From NCBI RefSeq assembly GCF_021155775.2, contig NC_060238.1, positions 18,886,542 through 18,950,541 on the forward strand: a stretch of 64,000 nucleotides of DNA, in the 5' to 3' direction. The notes under the pieces are model-generated. The model saw nothing but the letters and a program-made list of their open reading frames with translations, had not been told where the DNA came from and searched no databases. The DNA is from Neodiprion pinetum (lineage: Eukaryota > Arthropoda > Insecta > Hymenoptera > Diprionidae). This document shows positions 49,821-60,616 of the stretch, one piece after another. How positions within the stretch are numbered: position 1 is the first letter of the stretch; the number at the start of each line of letters is the position of its first letter. The position numbers and the translations under genes were made by a program.

Positions 49821-49972
49821 CTCTAATCTTTATAGACTTGTGTTTCGGAACGTTGACTTCAACACAAGCGCTAGCCATTTTGGCTGTCTCCTGTTTCTCT
49901 AATTTTCATAGACTTGTGTTTCGGAAGGTTTACTTTAACGCATGCACCAGCCATTTTACTGCCATAATGTCC
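49821..49972. repeat. 76-bp tandem duplication spanning the end of F-box copy 2
   Basis: CTCTAATCTTTATAGACTTGTGTTTCGGAACG begins at 49821, and CTCTAATTTTCATAGACTTGTGTTTCGGAAGG begins at 49897. Both continue to a CCATTTT that, on the minus strand, encodes the KMAGACVKVNLPK part of the FBA domain. The left copy lies at and beyond the stop codon. Confidence 0.8.
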
Positions 49973-52076
49973 TGACCAAAACCTCCTGTCTATACCTGCA
50001 TGCTGAAAGATCACCTTCCTCAATCCAGGCCCATAATTGGTGAATTCGTGTTCGATCTAAGGAATACGAACGTATCAACAAATTAGTACATTTTTCAATA
50101 AGTAAATGACAAGAGACTTCCTGAGTAGTTAAGACAATTTTTAAAGATTCAGTAGATTGTCTATCGTGGAGTTAGGATATATACGGAAGGTAAATCGATC
50201 ATCTAAATAATTCCTCGACTTTGCATTAGATTTACACAGTCACCACAAAATTTAATATGACGAGCATTTTTTGTATTATGAATGTAAATATCTAGATGCT
50301 ACTTTGACGTTCAGGTGATAATCCTCCAAAATTATTCACGAATTAGAAGTTTCAACTCATCATGCTTGATTGCAACCTCATGTTGTTACACATCCTGAGT
50401 TCTGATAATAAAAAAATATTACTCATTGTAATAAGCATCCTTGATTTTACCATTTTATATTTTCGGATAGCCTATGAAGTTTCATTTAGTCATCAAGACC
50501 TTGTTATTGGAGTTTTCGATCAAGCTTGATTAATCGAAATTTCAAGTGCATAGTAAAGTCACAACCTATGTATTCTAACAAAAAAAATTTACGTCAAACT
50601 TGCTCCAATTTAGACCCTTTACAAAAAAAATCTGTGGAACATGATATGCAAATCCTTACGTAAAACCATGTGTTTTGCCTCTCATTTTCAAGGGTATCGC
50701 GGAATTCAGTAGTATCCATAATGTTCCCAGAATCATCGATCAATGTAGCCGAAAATTCATATGCAGCTGGGCAATCTTCTCTGGAGCAGTACCACTCGCT
50801 GACCTAATTTCAACAAACGATATCAAGAAACATTAGGAGAAACGAGAATTTTGAAAATACAGTCCGTTCCCGTAATAGTGCCACTCCTAATAGTGCCGCT
50901 TCCTATTATTCTTGCTCGAACGTAACTCCCACCACGGGTTCACTTCGGGTTTCATATTCGTCTCTCTCAATAGTGCCAAACGCTGGCTTAATGAAATAGC
51001 GTATAATTCTCTGCTTTATATTCAAATTATAGTCATTATTTTTTTAATAATCTCATTTCCTCACAAAATGCATAATATAGTAATAAGATCATTATAAAAA
51101 AATGTCATAAATTTCGATTATAATCATTAAAATAATAATTGATTTTATTCAAAGAAATAGAGATTATATACATTTGATGATTTTACTATATCGATGTGTA
51201 TTTTTAACACATTTTATGGAATAAATGGGAATACGTGTGAAAAGTTTTCTTAAAATAACAAAATTTAGAAAAAGACATTGCATTTAGAAAATCGAAGTAA
51301 TCCATTTTTATATGATAAGGAAAATGAATATAAATATACACGAGTAGTCACAGTTTACCCGGTGCGGCGGCACTATAACGAGAGCGCGACGAGAATTCCG
51401 ACGGCGTGAACACGTGTCACTGGTGGGGGTACCTGAGTTTCAAGAAAAATACTGCCCTACTTCCCCATCGCCGGCACTATTATGAGAGCGGACTGTAGAT
51501 AAAAGGAATCTCAGAACTCACCATAATTGGCGGTTGAAATATTTCTAGTAGTTGTGGTGGCACTCCCTCGGCAATCAAATCTATGGTTTGTTGCTTGCTA
51601 CAATTATAGTAGGATGTAACAAAGCAATGTTGCTTCCCCTCAAAAATTGGCTCAGAAATGGGCAGCGGAGGGGCACCGATGGGAGGACATTCTACTCCCC
51701 AATTATCCCCATTTTCAGTTATTACCTTCCAATGCTTTCTTGGCCCATTTTTTCCCGAATGATTCTTGATTAAGTTTTTCTCCAAGAATTTTTTAGAGCA
51801 GATATTGTAGTAAAGCAACCAAGATGTTTCTTCATTGATGTCGAGATGTTGTCCGATTACAGCTTCCGCTTTCTTCCTCCATACATAATTTTGCAAAACC
51901 AATTGCCACCGCTTGCAAACCAGTTGACAATTCAACAGTGTCTTATGATCGACGTGAAACAGTATCTCACTCAATAACTCTTCAGGTAAGTATCTGTCCG
52001 TTAATACCAAACCATTGTCGCTGTTCTCATCAAACTTGACTCGTGTTTCATACATCATGCTTTGAAGCTGACCCAT
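49871..52076 (-). CDS. F-box only protein with FBA domain (FBXO2/6/44-type), copy 2
   Basis: Tandem paralogue of 43995-45656, with the same three coding exon lengths (555, 144 and 186 nt): 51522-52076, 50660-50803, 49871-50056; 294 aa. F-box at about 29-75 (YLPEELLSEILFHVDHKTLLNC), then the FBA domain (KNLIKNHSGKNG, WGVECPPIGAP, VSEWYCSREDCPAAY, HEFTNYGPGLRKVIF, FWSGHYGSKMAGACVKVNLPK). ATG at 52076 was chosen because it gives the paralogue's length. TATAAATA on the minus strand (52105-52112) lies only 29 bp upstream, so the gene may use a very short leader; this could be chance. Intron 1 (50804-51521) is enlarged by a TA-flanked element. The last residues (SQNG) come from out-of-frame reading of a duplicated 76-bp segment. 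Likely role: SCF substrate receptor, as for copy 1. Confidence 0.92.
50860..51495. mobile_element. Tc1/mariner-like (pogo-type?) nonautonomous element, 636 bp
   Basis: The left end reads CAGTCCGTTCCCGTAATAGTGCC, and the right end, on the other strand, CAGTCCGCTCTCATAATAGTGCC. Both are flanked by TA (50858-50859 and 51496-51497), the Tc1/mariner target duplication. The interior is AT-rich apart from GC-rich subterminal parts, with no transposase frame. It occupies intron 1 of F-box copy 2. Confidence 0.85.
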
Positions 52077-52635
52077 TTTTGTGTATGTACTTGCCAAAGG
52101 TGTTTATTTATACTGAGAAAGCACGAAACTATAGTGTATATAATATAAGAGAATATGTTTATTGGCAAGGAAATTTATTTGGAGCTTGAGTTTCAAGACA
52201 CGAGAAAACACAGCACCGAGTAAAAAACCAAGATTTATGAGTGGTAGGACATTGAATATAAATAAATTAACCTACAATCTATCTCGTTAGTTATAAAAGA
52301 ATCGTCGACGGTACCGTCGGAGTATTGATCGTGAATGATGTAAGTCCCTGACAGAATAGAAGAATGTTTACCGTTTATGATTCACATGTGCACATGTCGC
52401 AACGTCAATTTCGATGACCTAATACAGTCGTATGAGTAATCAATTGTTTGACGCGGAATTCTACCTCAGCCGATTATATTTATGCCTTTAATTCCTGTGT
52501 TATTGTCTTCAAGTTGGTTAAAGTATCATGACTATGCTTGATTTTTAAATCTTCTCGTTTTTCGTTATTGAAAGAAAAGAATATCCAATATAAACCTGAC
52601 TGGTTGCTCATAAATTTTTTGAGCAATCACATTAA

Positions 52636-53391
52636 GACCGTGTTCGAAAATTGACTGACAGTACCAGTGTTCCCAACCCGTCCGTGGGGGGCTATGTGAC
52701 CAGGGCCGTAGCATTATAGTACCGAACAAAAACTTATAGTACTTTTTTGAAAATGTTAATAATGCAATAAAATCACGGAATATTATTTTTATAAGTATAT
52801 TATCCTTATCCATTACAATACGCGTGCGTACTTACATTTAATTGTACGAATGACCAGAAGGGACTTATTTGAATTATTTTTGTACACACTAGGAATGACG
52901 GCAGGAACTGGCGGGAAGCGGGAAACGGGGCGCTCAAATCAACACCAACGCGCCTGAGCCCGAACCGTGCATATCAGCGCCCTCCGCAATAATGTGGTTA
53001 AAATTAAAAACCACGTTATGGTGAATGGCGCTGACAATTTTTTGCCTAGCACGAAAAGATTTGAATACGTTTCTTTAGAAAAGTATTAAAAATCTTTTTT
53101 TTTCGAAAAGTATTAAAGAATTTTGTCCCGCCAGTTTTTGTATTACAAAAAAAAACTTCTTTTTATACAAATTTCCAAATTATAGTAGATTTCCGTCACA
53201 TAATGAAAGTTCTATGTTACATAGTACGAAGTTCATATTTATGTGACATCTACTATAATTATGTGACGGTTGGGAACACTGGACAGTACTGTCCGCAATC
53301 TTTGGTCTCTTTTGTGCTGCCGAGTTCATGAACAGCTCTGTCTCTGTCTTGGGGAATTTTTAGTACTGGCAGTCAATTTACGAACACGGCC
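52636..53391. mobile_element. TAA-flanked MITE (Harbinger-like) split by a nested insertion
   Basis: Left end GACCGTGTTCGAAAATTGACTG, right end on the other strand GGCCGTGTTCGTAAATTGACTG, with TAA directly outside both (52633-52635 and 53392-53394), as in PIF/Harbinger elements. Without the inner element it is only about 131 bp. Confidence 0.8.
52665..53281. mobile_element. hAT-like nonautonomous element nested in the 52636-53391 element
   Basis: Begins CAGTGTTCCCAACC and ends GGTTGGGAACACTG. The 8-bp sequence GACAGTAC occurs directly at both sides (52657-52664 and 53282-53289), the size expected for hAT. Length 617 bp, no transposase. GACAGTAC belongs to the outer element, so this insertion is the younger one. 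Confidence 0.88.
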
Positions 53392-53529
53392 TAAGAGTTC
53401 ATCACTGGAGTTCATCGATTGATCGATCTTGGGCAACCCTGCAACCAATGACAATCGGTGTATTCATGTAGAACAGGCCCTTAATTCAGACCACTGATCT
53501 GTGCAATATCAGTGATTCAAGACGTTCAA

Positions 53530-53630
53530 GACTTATTTTTCACTCGTAAAAACGGCGCTAAGCGCCATCTAGATCGATCAGAAGGCAATTTTAAATTGAA
53601 AATATTTTCGCGAATGTCAGAATCAGGCCG
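53530..53630. mobile_element. Short inverted-repeat element, copy 2
   Basis: ACTTATTTTTCACTCGTAAA, then CTAAGCGCCATCTAGA and a diverged far arm, parallels 47620-47731. The right arm is degraded (TTTTCGCGAATG against TTTTCACGAGTG). Confidence 0.55.
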
Positions 53631-54265
53631 AAGATACCAGAGCTGTTAGATAAAAAGCGTATTATTTTAAGATTATAATTCGTAGCGTTTTGAACTGATT
53701 ACGAAATATGCATCCAGTACAATATCTACGAAAATTAATGAGTTTCACTTCACATGTTTCATGTAATCAGTCGTGCAGTCGACTACCACCTATCACTACC
53801 TACCTTAGTTTTCTGTTCTCTGTCCCCAAACAAGGTAATGCAGAGTTCTTTCTCTGACGACTTTTCTACATTTCTTTCAAAATCTCATTCTAGCTTGAAT
53901 AATTTGATATTTATGTTTTAAACAGCTATTTATCATCCCCGATCATATTGAGCCGTTGAAAATTGTTTCTAATTAAAGTGAAGTGAGAACTGGATTGGAA
54001 ACGCTAATGATCATTCGGTAATTACGTTGCCCAAGTTCCAAATGATGAATTGCAGTGATTTAAAAAAATGTCTTGCAGTCTAATCCAGTTACTTGGGTTC
54101 CAAAAACCTCTCACAGATAAAAAGTACTCAAAAAATGGTCAACATACATTCAGCTCTGTAATCTATATATTAATCGAGACGGAAAGAATAATTTCAGATG
54201 AACTAATATAATTATAAGTAAATTTGCATAGAAAACGAGGCTATGAATAGGATAGTTTAAAAATG

Positions 54266-54271
54266 TTTATT
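54266..54271 (-). terminator. Poly(A) signal of RpL18A
   Basis: AATAAA on the minus strand, about 55 bases after the RpL18A stop codon; the short 3' UTR is typical of ribosomal protein genes. Confidence 0.6.
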
Positions 54272-54326
54272 TCCCTTATAAGTGATTATATTTCCCAAAT
54301 GAATACACCAAAGAAATACAAATTGC

Positions 54327-55801
54327 TTAAAGGAAATAGGTGCGTGGTTTGCGTACGCTGAATAGCGGCATACGATTGCGGTGTTGAATACGCTTGGGCA
54401 GCGGGAACCTGATTTTGGAATCATGGAACTGCTTGACTTGAGGTCTGCGGCAGTTTCCAGCCTTTACAACCTCGACTTTGATTATCTGAATGGAATGAGC
54501 TCTGGCACGATGACGAGCCCCCATGTCACGGTAGCACTGTGTAACAGCTCCGCTTACTGACAAGTCACGGTATTCCCTGTACATGTTGTGAGTTCCGGAA
54601 CGGGAGTCGTACCTCAACCAAATACCAAAGTTCTTTATTTTTATCGGAGTTTTCTCTGCGATCTAAAAATTGATAAATTAAATCAATATCTAAAATGCAC
54701 TGTGAAAATGCACAATCATATCTTATCAGGATATATAGTAAGGAGTACACCTAATTTTTAATATTAATCACACAGTCAAGAAAACGTTATTTAGAAAGTA
54801 ACTCAGTTTAGAATTTATAATTTCCTGAAACTTTTTACGTTTTTTACATGAAAAATGTTAACTTATAAAGGCAGTTTTGGAATTGAACCTAAATACAGCT
54901 GTTTCAACTTGCGAATATCCACAGATTTAGCAACTGAAAACTTTATATTTACTGTAAATATTGGTGACAGCTGAAGTAAATACATAACTAAAAATAGTAC
55001 TCTGCATGTACAAATATCTTACTTGATAAACTTTGTAATCTGACGTAATCAAGCGAACACAAGGGTGCGATATAACCTAGCAGATTTCCAATTCCAAAGA
55101 ATACAAAATCAATGACAATCTGTTTTATCAGAACTGTAACGACTGCATCTTTATTCCAAAACAAAATTTTTACTTTACCTGTTTGAGGTTAACAATTTCT
55201 CCAGTCGTTTTCTTGAATTTCCTTAACTGACGGAGGAAATACCAAAATCGAGACTTGGCCACGATAGCGTCAGGAGCAAATATCCTCATTTTGTACAATG
55301 GGGTTACCTTTTCCTTCTCTGTGGGGAGCTTACGCCCGATCACCTCAAATTCCTTCAACTGTGAATAGAAACGAGCTTATATCAATTGATAACATAATGG
55401 AGCGGAATGATGAGGCTGTGACAATGAGTGCGTTACTCTCAATTTACCGATGTAATATAACCTAAAATAGAATCGCAGACTGAAGAAAGTCTTGAGAGTA
55501 GCTAAAAATGTGATGAAGTAATCAGCTAAATTGGGACAAAATAAGCCGAGTAACACTTCGAATCAATCGGTGTCATAAAGTTGGTTGTAAGAAAAGACTA
55601 CGATAACCCACATGTGTCGGTTGCCATGCCGTCGCGGTCAAAAATCTGTATATTCGTTGGTAATTCGACTCGTGTTGGATAGATACAGTCGCAATTCGAC
55701 ATATTGGTGAAGTAATGTTCTACAGGCTTAGTTGCAGGTCTATTTTTGCATGATTCTAACAAAAATTGTGAAAATTTACTCACTTCTCCCTTAGCCTTCA
55801 T
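54327..55801 (-). CDS. RpL18A: 60S ribosomal protein L18a (eL20)
   Basis: Structural protein of the large ribosomal subunit. Three exons: 55784-55801 (MKAKGE only), 55179-55358, 54327-54662; 177 aa, the usual animal length. Recognised from LKEFEVIGRKLPTEKEK, then RFWYFLRQLRKFKKTTGEI, KIKNFGIWLRYDSRSGTHNM and the end MPLFSVRKPRTYFL. A six-codon first exon is common in ribosomal protein genes and places an intron near the promoter. Upstream, on the coding strand, CCTCTTTTTCCGG is a textbook 5' TOP start, which would give a leader of about 30-40 nt and growth-dependent translational control. No snoRNA was recognised in its two introns (55359-55783 and 54663-55178). Confidence 0.97.
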
Positions 55802-55830
55802 TGTTCCGTGCGTCCTACGTGAAGTGGAAC

Positions 55831-55842
55831 CGGAAAAAGAGG
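55831..55842 (-). promoter_or_regulatory. RpL18A transcription start with 5' TOP tract
   Basis: CCTCTTTTTCCG on the minus strand, 30-41 bases upstream of the ATG. A C start followed by 5-14 pyrimidines is the TOP motif of ribosomal protein mRNAs. The start at the first or second C is inferred. Confidence 0.6.
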
Positions 55843-57139
55843 CCGCCGTGGTCGATGGACATTGAAAATGGCCGCCATGAACCACCGGGATTCGCGATTT
55901 TTAAAATCACTTGAAAATTTTTTCATCGAGAAAAATCGCCGCAGAGAAATGCAAAAATCACTGTAGGAATCCATAATTGCAAGAGTTTTTGACCTTTTCA
56001 TTAACTCTTCAAATGCTCTCCCTTGCATAGACAATGCCACACATTTGTTTGTCCGAGCTAATAATGATCAAGAATAGAACGGAAACCATCAATTGGCAAC
56101 TTCGTGATTGCGTCTATATAAAGCCTAGTTTACAACAGTTCACAATAGACGTCGTATGCGAACGCGGATTGTCACAAACGTAGAGGAAGAACCATATCTG
56201 CCATTTCTGTGGCATTTCAAATTTTTTCCATAAATGAAGAAGGGAAAAAAAGTTGACGGATTTATTCTATTTCTGTAAGTTCTCCCATCTCCTCTCATAT
56301 TGACCGCTTTTCTTTGACGTCAATGTTCGAACGCAACCAATTCAACACTGAGCCATTTGATTGGTCAGTTCTAACGGAATAAGCCAATGAAATCAGTTAG
56401 TGTTGTATTGTGTCAGAGGATTGACGTAAGCGGAGAGCAGCTATGGCCGGCATATTACGTAGGAATGCATACGTATCTCTCTATGTGTATAGATATTTTC
56501 AACATTGATATTATACAATATAATACATGTTTCATACAATGACCGTTGTGGAAATGCATCACAATACAAATCTTACACATGTCAATCGAAAGTACTTATG
56601 TATAAAAAATATATGACTATAATTATACAAAAAAGTTTACACGACTAACGCTTTACTGGATATTTGCTACCCTCCGTGTCCACGGTGTTGCTATATTATT
56701 GTGGCCACAAATTTGAGGCAACATGCTAGCTGCGGGTGATGCATTTTTGTTGCGTATTCGTCGAGAATATGCTCTTTTATTTCTATCGGGGATGATTTTA
56801 TAAAATTGCTGAAACATTAAACATTTTCTGCTTGTTAGAATTGTTGAACCATTTTCACACGTGAAGGGAATTAGTTTTGCGAATCAAATAACAGTAAATG
56901 ATCTTGTTGGATTGAAGGTCAGAATATTTTTTTCCCCATATATATAGTATCAAGTATTGAAACTAATCAGTGGTAATTCCCCACGCAGGTCAGGTCGAGC
57001 AAAATAAATTTATCACTGGTGATAAGGCCAGAGATTATTTTAAAGTAAACAGATATAATATTATTCCACGATTGCAGTTCAAAATTACGAGGCAAGCTGC
57101 CAGAGTAAATTAATCTGGTGTAAGTAATACGTTAACAAA
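55843..57139. other. Divergent intergenic region (RpL18A left, C-type lectin right)
   Basis: No gene found. Short frames around 55900-56040 and 56150-56260 have no family signature. The right end holds the lectin promoter. Confidence 0.5.
56972..57026. promoter_or_regulatory. Candidate kappa-B and GATA sites of the C-type lectin
   Basis: GGTAATTCCCC at 56972-56982 reads GGGGAATTACC on the other strand, close to the insect Rel/NF-kappa-B consensus. Inverted GATA motifs follow: TTATC at 57010-57014 and GATAAG at 57021-57026. They lie about 115-170 bp upstream of the lectin ATG. A kappa-B site beside a GATA site is a known arrangement in fat-body immune genes. Function here is inferred. Confidence 0.4.
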
Positions 57140-57852
57140 ATGTCCGGTCTGCTAGTCGCTCTGCCTCTTCAGCTCGCTTGCCAGCTGTATAGTAATGGTA
57201 ATTTGAGCTACGGGAATAATAGTTTTGGTAGGAGGAGTGTGAAAAATTAAAAAGAGTAATACTATCCTCTGCGTAAGTGATTGATTGGTAAAAACTTTTT
57301 GTTTCATTCAAGATTACACGTCAGCGCCGAATCAACCCACTGTTCTACCAGCGGGTTATACCGCGTTTCCAGATGTCGGAGTAGCCTACAAGCTCCACAA
57401 AAATCAAGTCACGTGGAACACGGGAAGAAAACTGTGTGTCGCTGATGGTGGGAACTTGGCCGTCATCGACTCCTTCAAAAAGAACGACTACGTAGCGAGC
57501 ATGAAAGGACTTGGTTCACACGTGGGTATTCATAGATTGTTCGATAATGTCGAATGGGTCAGTGTTAAAACTGGTAAGGTTTAGATAAAACTAACTAATT
57601 TCTGATGCTACTTATATTGTCCAGCATATTCGACCGTATATTTTTCTAGGTCAACCGCTGAATTTTATACCGTGGAGACCAGACCTAGGATCTGGGCAAT
57701 GTGGGGCAATATTTAGTGATGGAAAGGGAGTAGGCCCTTGGAATTGCAACTCTGTATTACCGGTCTTGTGTGAGATTCCAATGTTCACTAATCACGATAA
57801 TGAGACAGAAATCGCCCAGAAGCAAATGGTCGCGTTAGTCCGCAACAATTAA
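57140..57852 (+). CDS. Small secreted C-type lectin
   Basis: Single C-type lectin-like domain with a signal peptide; probably a haemolymph pattern-recognition or opsonin-type protein. Three exons: 57140-57197, 57313-57573, 57650-57852; 173 aa. Exon 1 encodes the signal peptide (MSGLLVALPLQLACQLYSN), with cleavage likely near residue 15-19. The domain (about 33-155) shows AYKLHKNQVTWNTGRKLCVADGGNLAVI, a GIH-RLFDNVEWVSV strand, WRPDLGSGQCGAIF and PWNCNSVLPVLCEI. The second half has the disulphide cysteines (QCGAIF, WNC, LCE), but the calcium/sugar motifs are not canonical: no clear EPN/QPD, and WNC in place of WND. Carbohydrate binding may therefore be calcium-independent or altered. It resembles hymenopteran haemolymph LPS-binding-protein-like lectins; that naming is from memory of the family. 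Confidence 0.9.
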
Positions 57853-59191
57853 CTCATCGAGAACGTACCTATTTCTTCGATCATGGACAACACTCTGGGT
57901 CAAAATGATTTTGTCTAATTTTTTATGCACCATTTCAAATATACGAGTGCGATCTACCTGAAAAGATTCAGGGGCATACTTTCACTATCTTAAAATATGA
58001 TAGCGTAGTTTAGAATTATAAATATGACTTAAAAATCTGAATAAAAAGGAATTTTTGAAGAATTACTGTTACAGAAGAAAAGAGTATGAGTCAGAATGAC
58101 CCACTCTGTGCTTTAATGGTTTAAACCCTGGCAGATTTCGTCTCGCTGAAATTGAACTGAAGTTACACTTAGATTTCGAGGTGTAGTTAGGAATTTTTTT
58201 ACGCTGTATTTTCACTGTGATTGCAATAAAAACATACCAAAACCCTGTTGGTATCACTGATACCGCTAGTTTTTGTTTTCTCACTCTAGAGAATACATAT
58301 AGTTCATAAGTTGGCATTGTTTACCTAATTTCAAAAAATAATGACGTCCTTGCTGTTTTCTACTTGCTTCACATTTGTATAAAAATAAACCCCAGATCTC
58401 TCTCATAAAAGTATCAGCAAAAGATAAATCGTGTAAAAGCAGTGTAGTAAACAAATCTTAAACAAATAAAACTCTCAAATTCTAGTCCTACCGAGATATC
58501 ACAAAAATGAAAATTTTCGATAATGAATTCTTAATTTAGCAAATATGAAAATCAGGCAATTTTATCATGAAATTTTATTTGTAAATTTTAAAGGAAAAGA
58601 AATTAGTCTGACAAAATATCCAAAATTTAACTAATTTCTTAAATAATTGTGTTCTATAAAAGTAAGAGCAACTCATTTTAATCAGAAGGCGTTGAATTTA
58701 AGAATTTAGAAAAAAATAAAAAAAAAAAACAGATTTGAAAAAGTTTCGACTCGTAAAAATTAGAGAGACAAATAATTTTGGCGATACTCTGTTAATTATA
58801 TCCTAAAGGCTTGCACCTGAAAAATTTATACAATTTTAAGAAAAGTTATTTGATAGGACTTAATATTATATTATAATACTATACTGTAATAATATAATAT
58901 ATATAAATATAAATAACTATACATATTACCACAGTGGATCACGGGTAAACACAAAATTTTACCTAGACTTTAAAGTATTAAATTTCGATTCTTTAGTTCG
59001 TAATTAGATGAAAAAAAAAAAATATATAGCATGAAAAAGTTTGCTTTTGTATTTAGGAGATCGATTGAACGATATTTTTCAAAATCTGTGGTTTTAATTA
59101 TCAATTAAATATGAAACCATTTAAATAAACATTTTTAGTATTTTTATTAAGTTGTACTATCAAAATAAGTTACAAAAAAGTAGAAAATAAT
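57853..59191. other. Intergenic, AT-rich
   Basis: The lectin 3' UTR, then AT-rich low-complexity DNA (for example TATA-rich 58860-58930). No coding signal. Confidence 0.5.
58040..58045 (+). terminator. Candidate poly(A) signal of C-type lectin
   Basis: AATAAA about 190 bases after the stop codon at 57852. Confidence 0.45.
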
Positions 59192-59425
59192 TTAAAAGTG
59201 CACGCTTTTACTTTTTTTTTTATGTTCGTAAGTACTTTCTCTCAATAAACCCCAAATATAGTCTCCCATCATATTTTCATTGTATTGGCCTTGATAACGT
59301 TGTTCGAAGCTCAAAATGTCCTGATGAAAACGTTCTCCTTGCTCTTCTGAATACGCTCCCATGTTGTTTTTAAATTTATCTAAATGAGCATGCAGCATAT
59401 GAACTTTTAATGACATCCTACAGCC
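59192..59425 (-). pseudogene. Fragment of a dispersed arthropod repeat-encoded protein
   Basis: Seventy-seven codons after a plausible acceptor (ATTGCAG at 59426), starting GCRMSLKVHMLHAHLDKFK and continuing GAYSEEQGERFHQDI, then YQGQYNENMMGDYIWGL, ending in a Lys/Ser-rich tail and a stop. I recognise this C-terminal block as one that recurs in many copies in arthropod genome annotations, always 'uncharacterized', suggesting a mobile-element origin; that is from memory and I cannot name the element. No upstream coding part was found in the following kilobase, so it is probably a decayed remnant, although this segment is itself intact. Confidence 0.55.
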
Positions 59426-60616
59426 CTGCAATGAGTATTTTTACTATAACTATTACAAAAGAAAATTTTATACCAAAAAAAGGTATTTTCTTTTCGTTTT
59501 TGTTCATAATTAACCAGAAAATCATAAAATAAACTTTAGGACGAAGAACAAAAATTTTTTTGTAGAGCCGTGTTATGCGAGTATAATTTTCGTAAAATGC
59601 AGTGGAAAAATTTAGAACAACGAAGAATTAAGTGGAATTTGAGTGATTACCTGAAATATCATTTTAATATCACTGATTTTAGGACCCATTGAAAAAACAC
59701 TGTAATAACATGCACGATGGAATGAGCTTACATGAGCTTGTATGTTCATTCTTATGTCAAAAATACAATCCAATAGTAATAATTTTCTTCTACTTTTTCA
59801 TTTTTCTTATTTATATTTCGAAATTATGAAATCCCCACCTTCTGATAGGTGTCAAGAATTTTGTTATATTTTATAAGATTTTTCCTTTTATTCAGATTTT
59901 AGAAAGTGAGGTTTTTTTTTACAGTTATTAGATTGTAGTTTAGATATGTACACTGATTCGAAAAATTCTGAAAAAAATTGCGATTGCGTTAGTCACGTAC
60001 TTTCATACAAAAAATTATAAAGCCAATCTGAGACATCGATGTAGAATCTTGATCAAGATCTTATGGAATGCTCCATATAAACGTGCAACTTATCAATGAA
60101 CAATAATCACAATGCCGTTTGCTAGAATGTTTCGCCTACCTTGCATGCTCTTATATTTCTAACAAAATTTTCTGAATCAGATTAAAAGGATATTATGCAT
60201 CGTTTAGATACTGTCTATTTTTGTATACCATACTAAGTCTATCTGTTAATAATCATACCAGAATTACTGTAAACATAATCGGAAATACAAACAAAGATAC
60301 ACCTGCGATAGAAGCAACTGTTTTGTTTCTCAGATCATTTCGATTGGTAAAAAAGATTCAACAAAGAGCTGAACCGACAATGTTTGTTCTTCCATTAACG
60401 TAACCATAAGTTTATTCTAGTACTATCAATCATATTTATTTGTTTCTCTCAAGATACTGTACGCAGTGCACTGTTTTAATGAAACTTAAGTTTACCATGT
60501 CGTTTTTTCAAAATGGACAGAACAAATTCAACAGATCTGAGAGGTGACTAACAGCTTTGCTAGCCAGATGTGTCTGTAACTGAATGTTTTTTGGTTTATC
60601 TTTATTTCATCAATAA
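59426..60616. other. Intergenic, AT-rich
   Basis: Nothing recognised. It may include lost upstream parts of the 59192-59425 fragment and the 3' UTR of the ankyrin gene. Confidence 0.5.

Larger units (their letters stand above)
45657..49870. other. 5' intron/promoter of F-box copy 1 and repeat-rich spacer
   Basis: From 45657 to about 47448 this is the 5' intron of F-box copy 1, AT-rich and without coding signal. Beyond its promoter (about 47530) lies a dense patchwork of inverted and dispersed repeats to about 48850, then unique AT-rich DNA to the stop codon of F-box copy 2. Confidence 0.5.

Noticed and set aside
54663..55783. Intronic snoRNA in RpL18A
   Set aside because: Ribosomal protein introns often host snoRNAs, but I found no paired box C (RTGATGA) and box D (CTGA) on the sense strand at a suitable distance.
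55598..56040. Minus-strand frames upstream of RpL18A
   Set aside because: They overlap intron 1, the six-codon first exon and the TOP promoter in other frames, with no recognisable product.
60221..60403. Plus-strand frame of 60 codons
   Set aside because: No similarity recognised, no splice context, AT-rich background composition.
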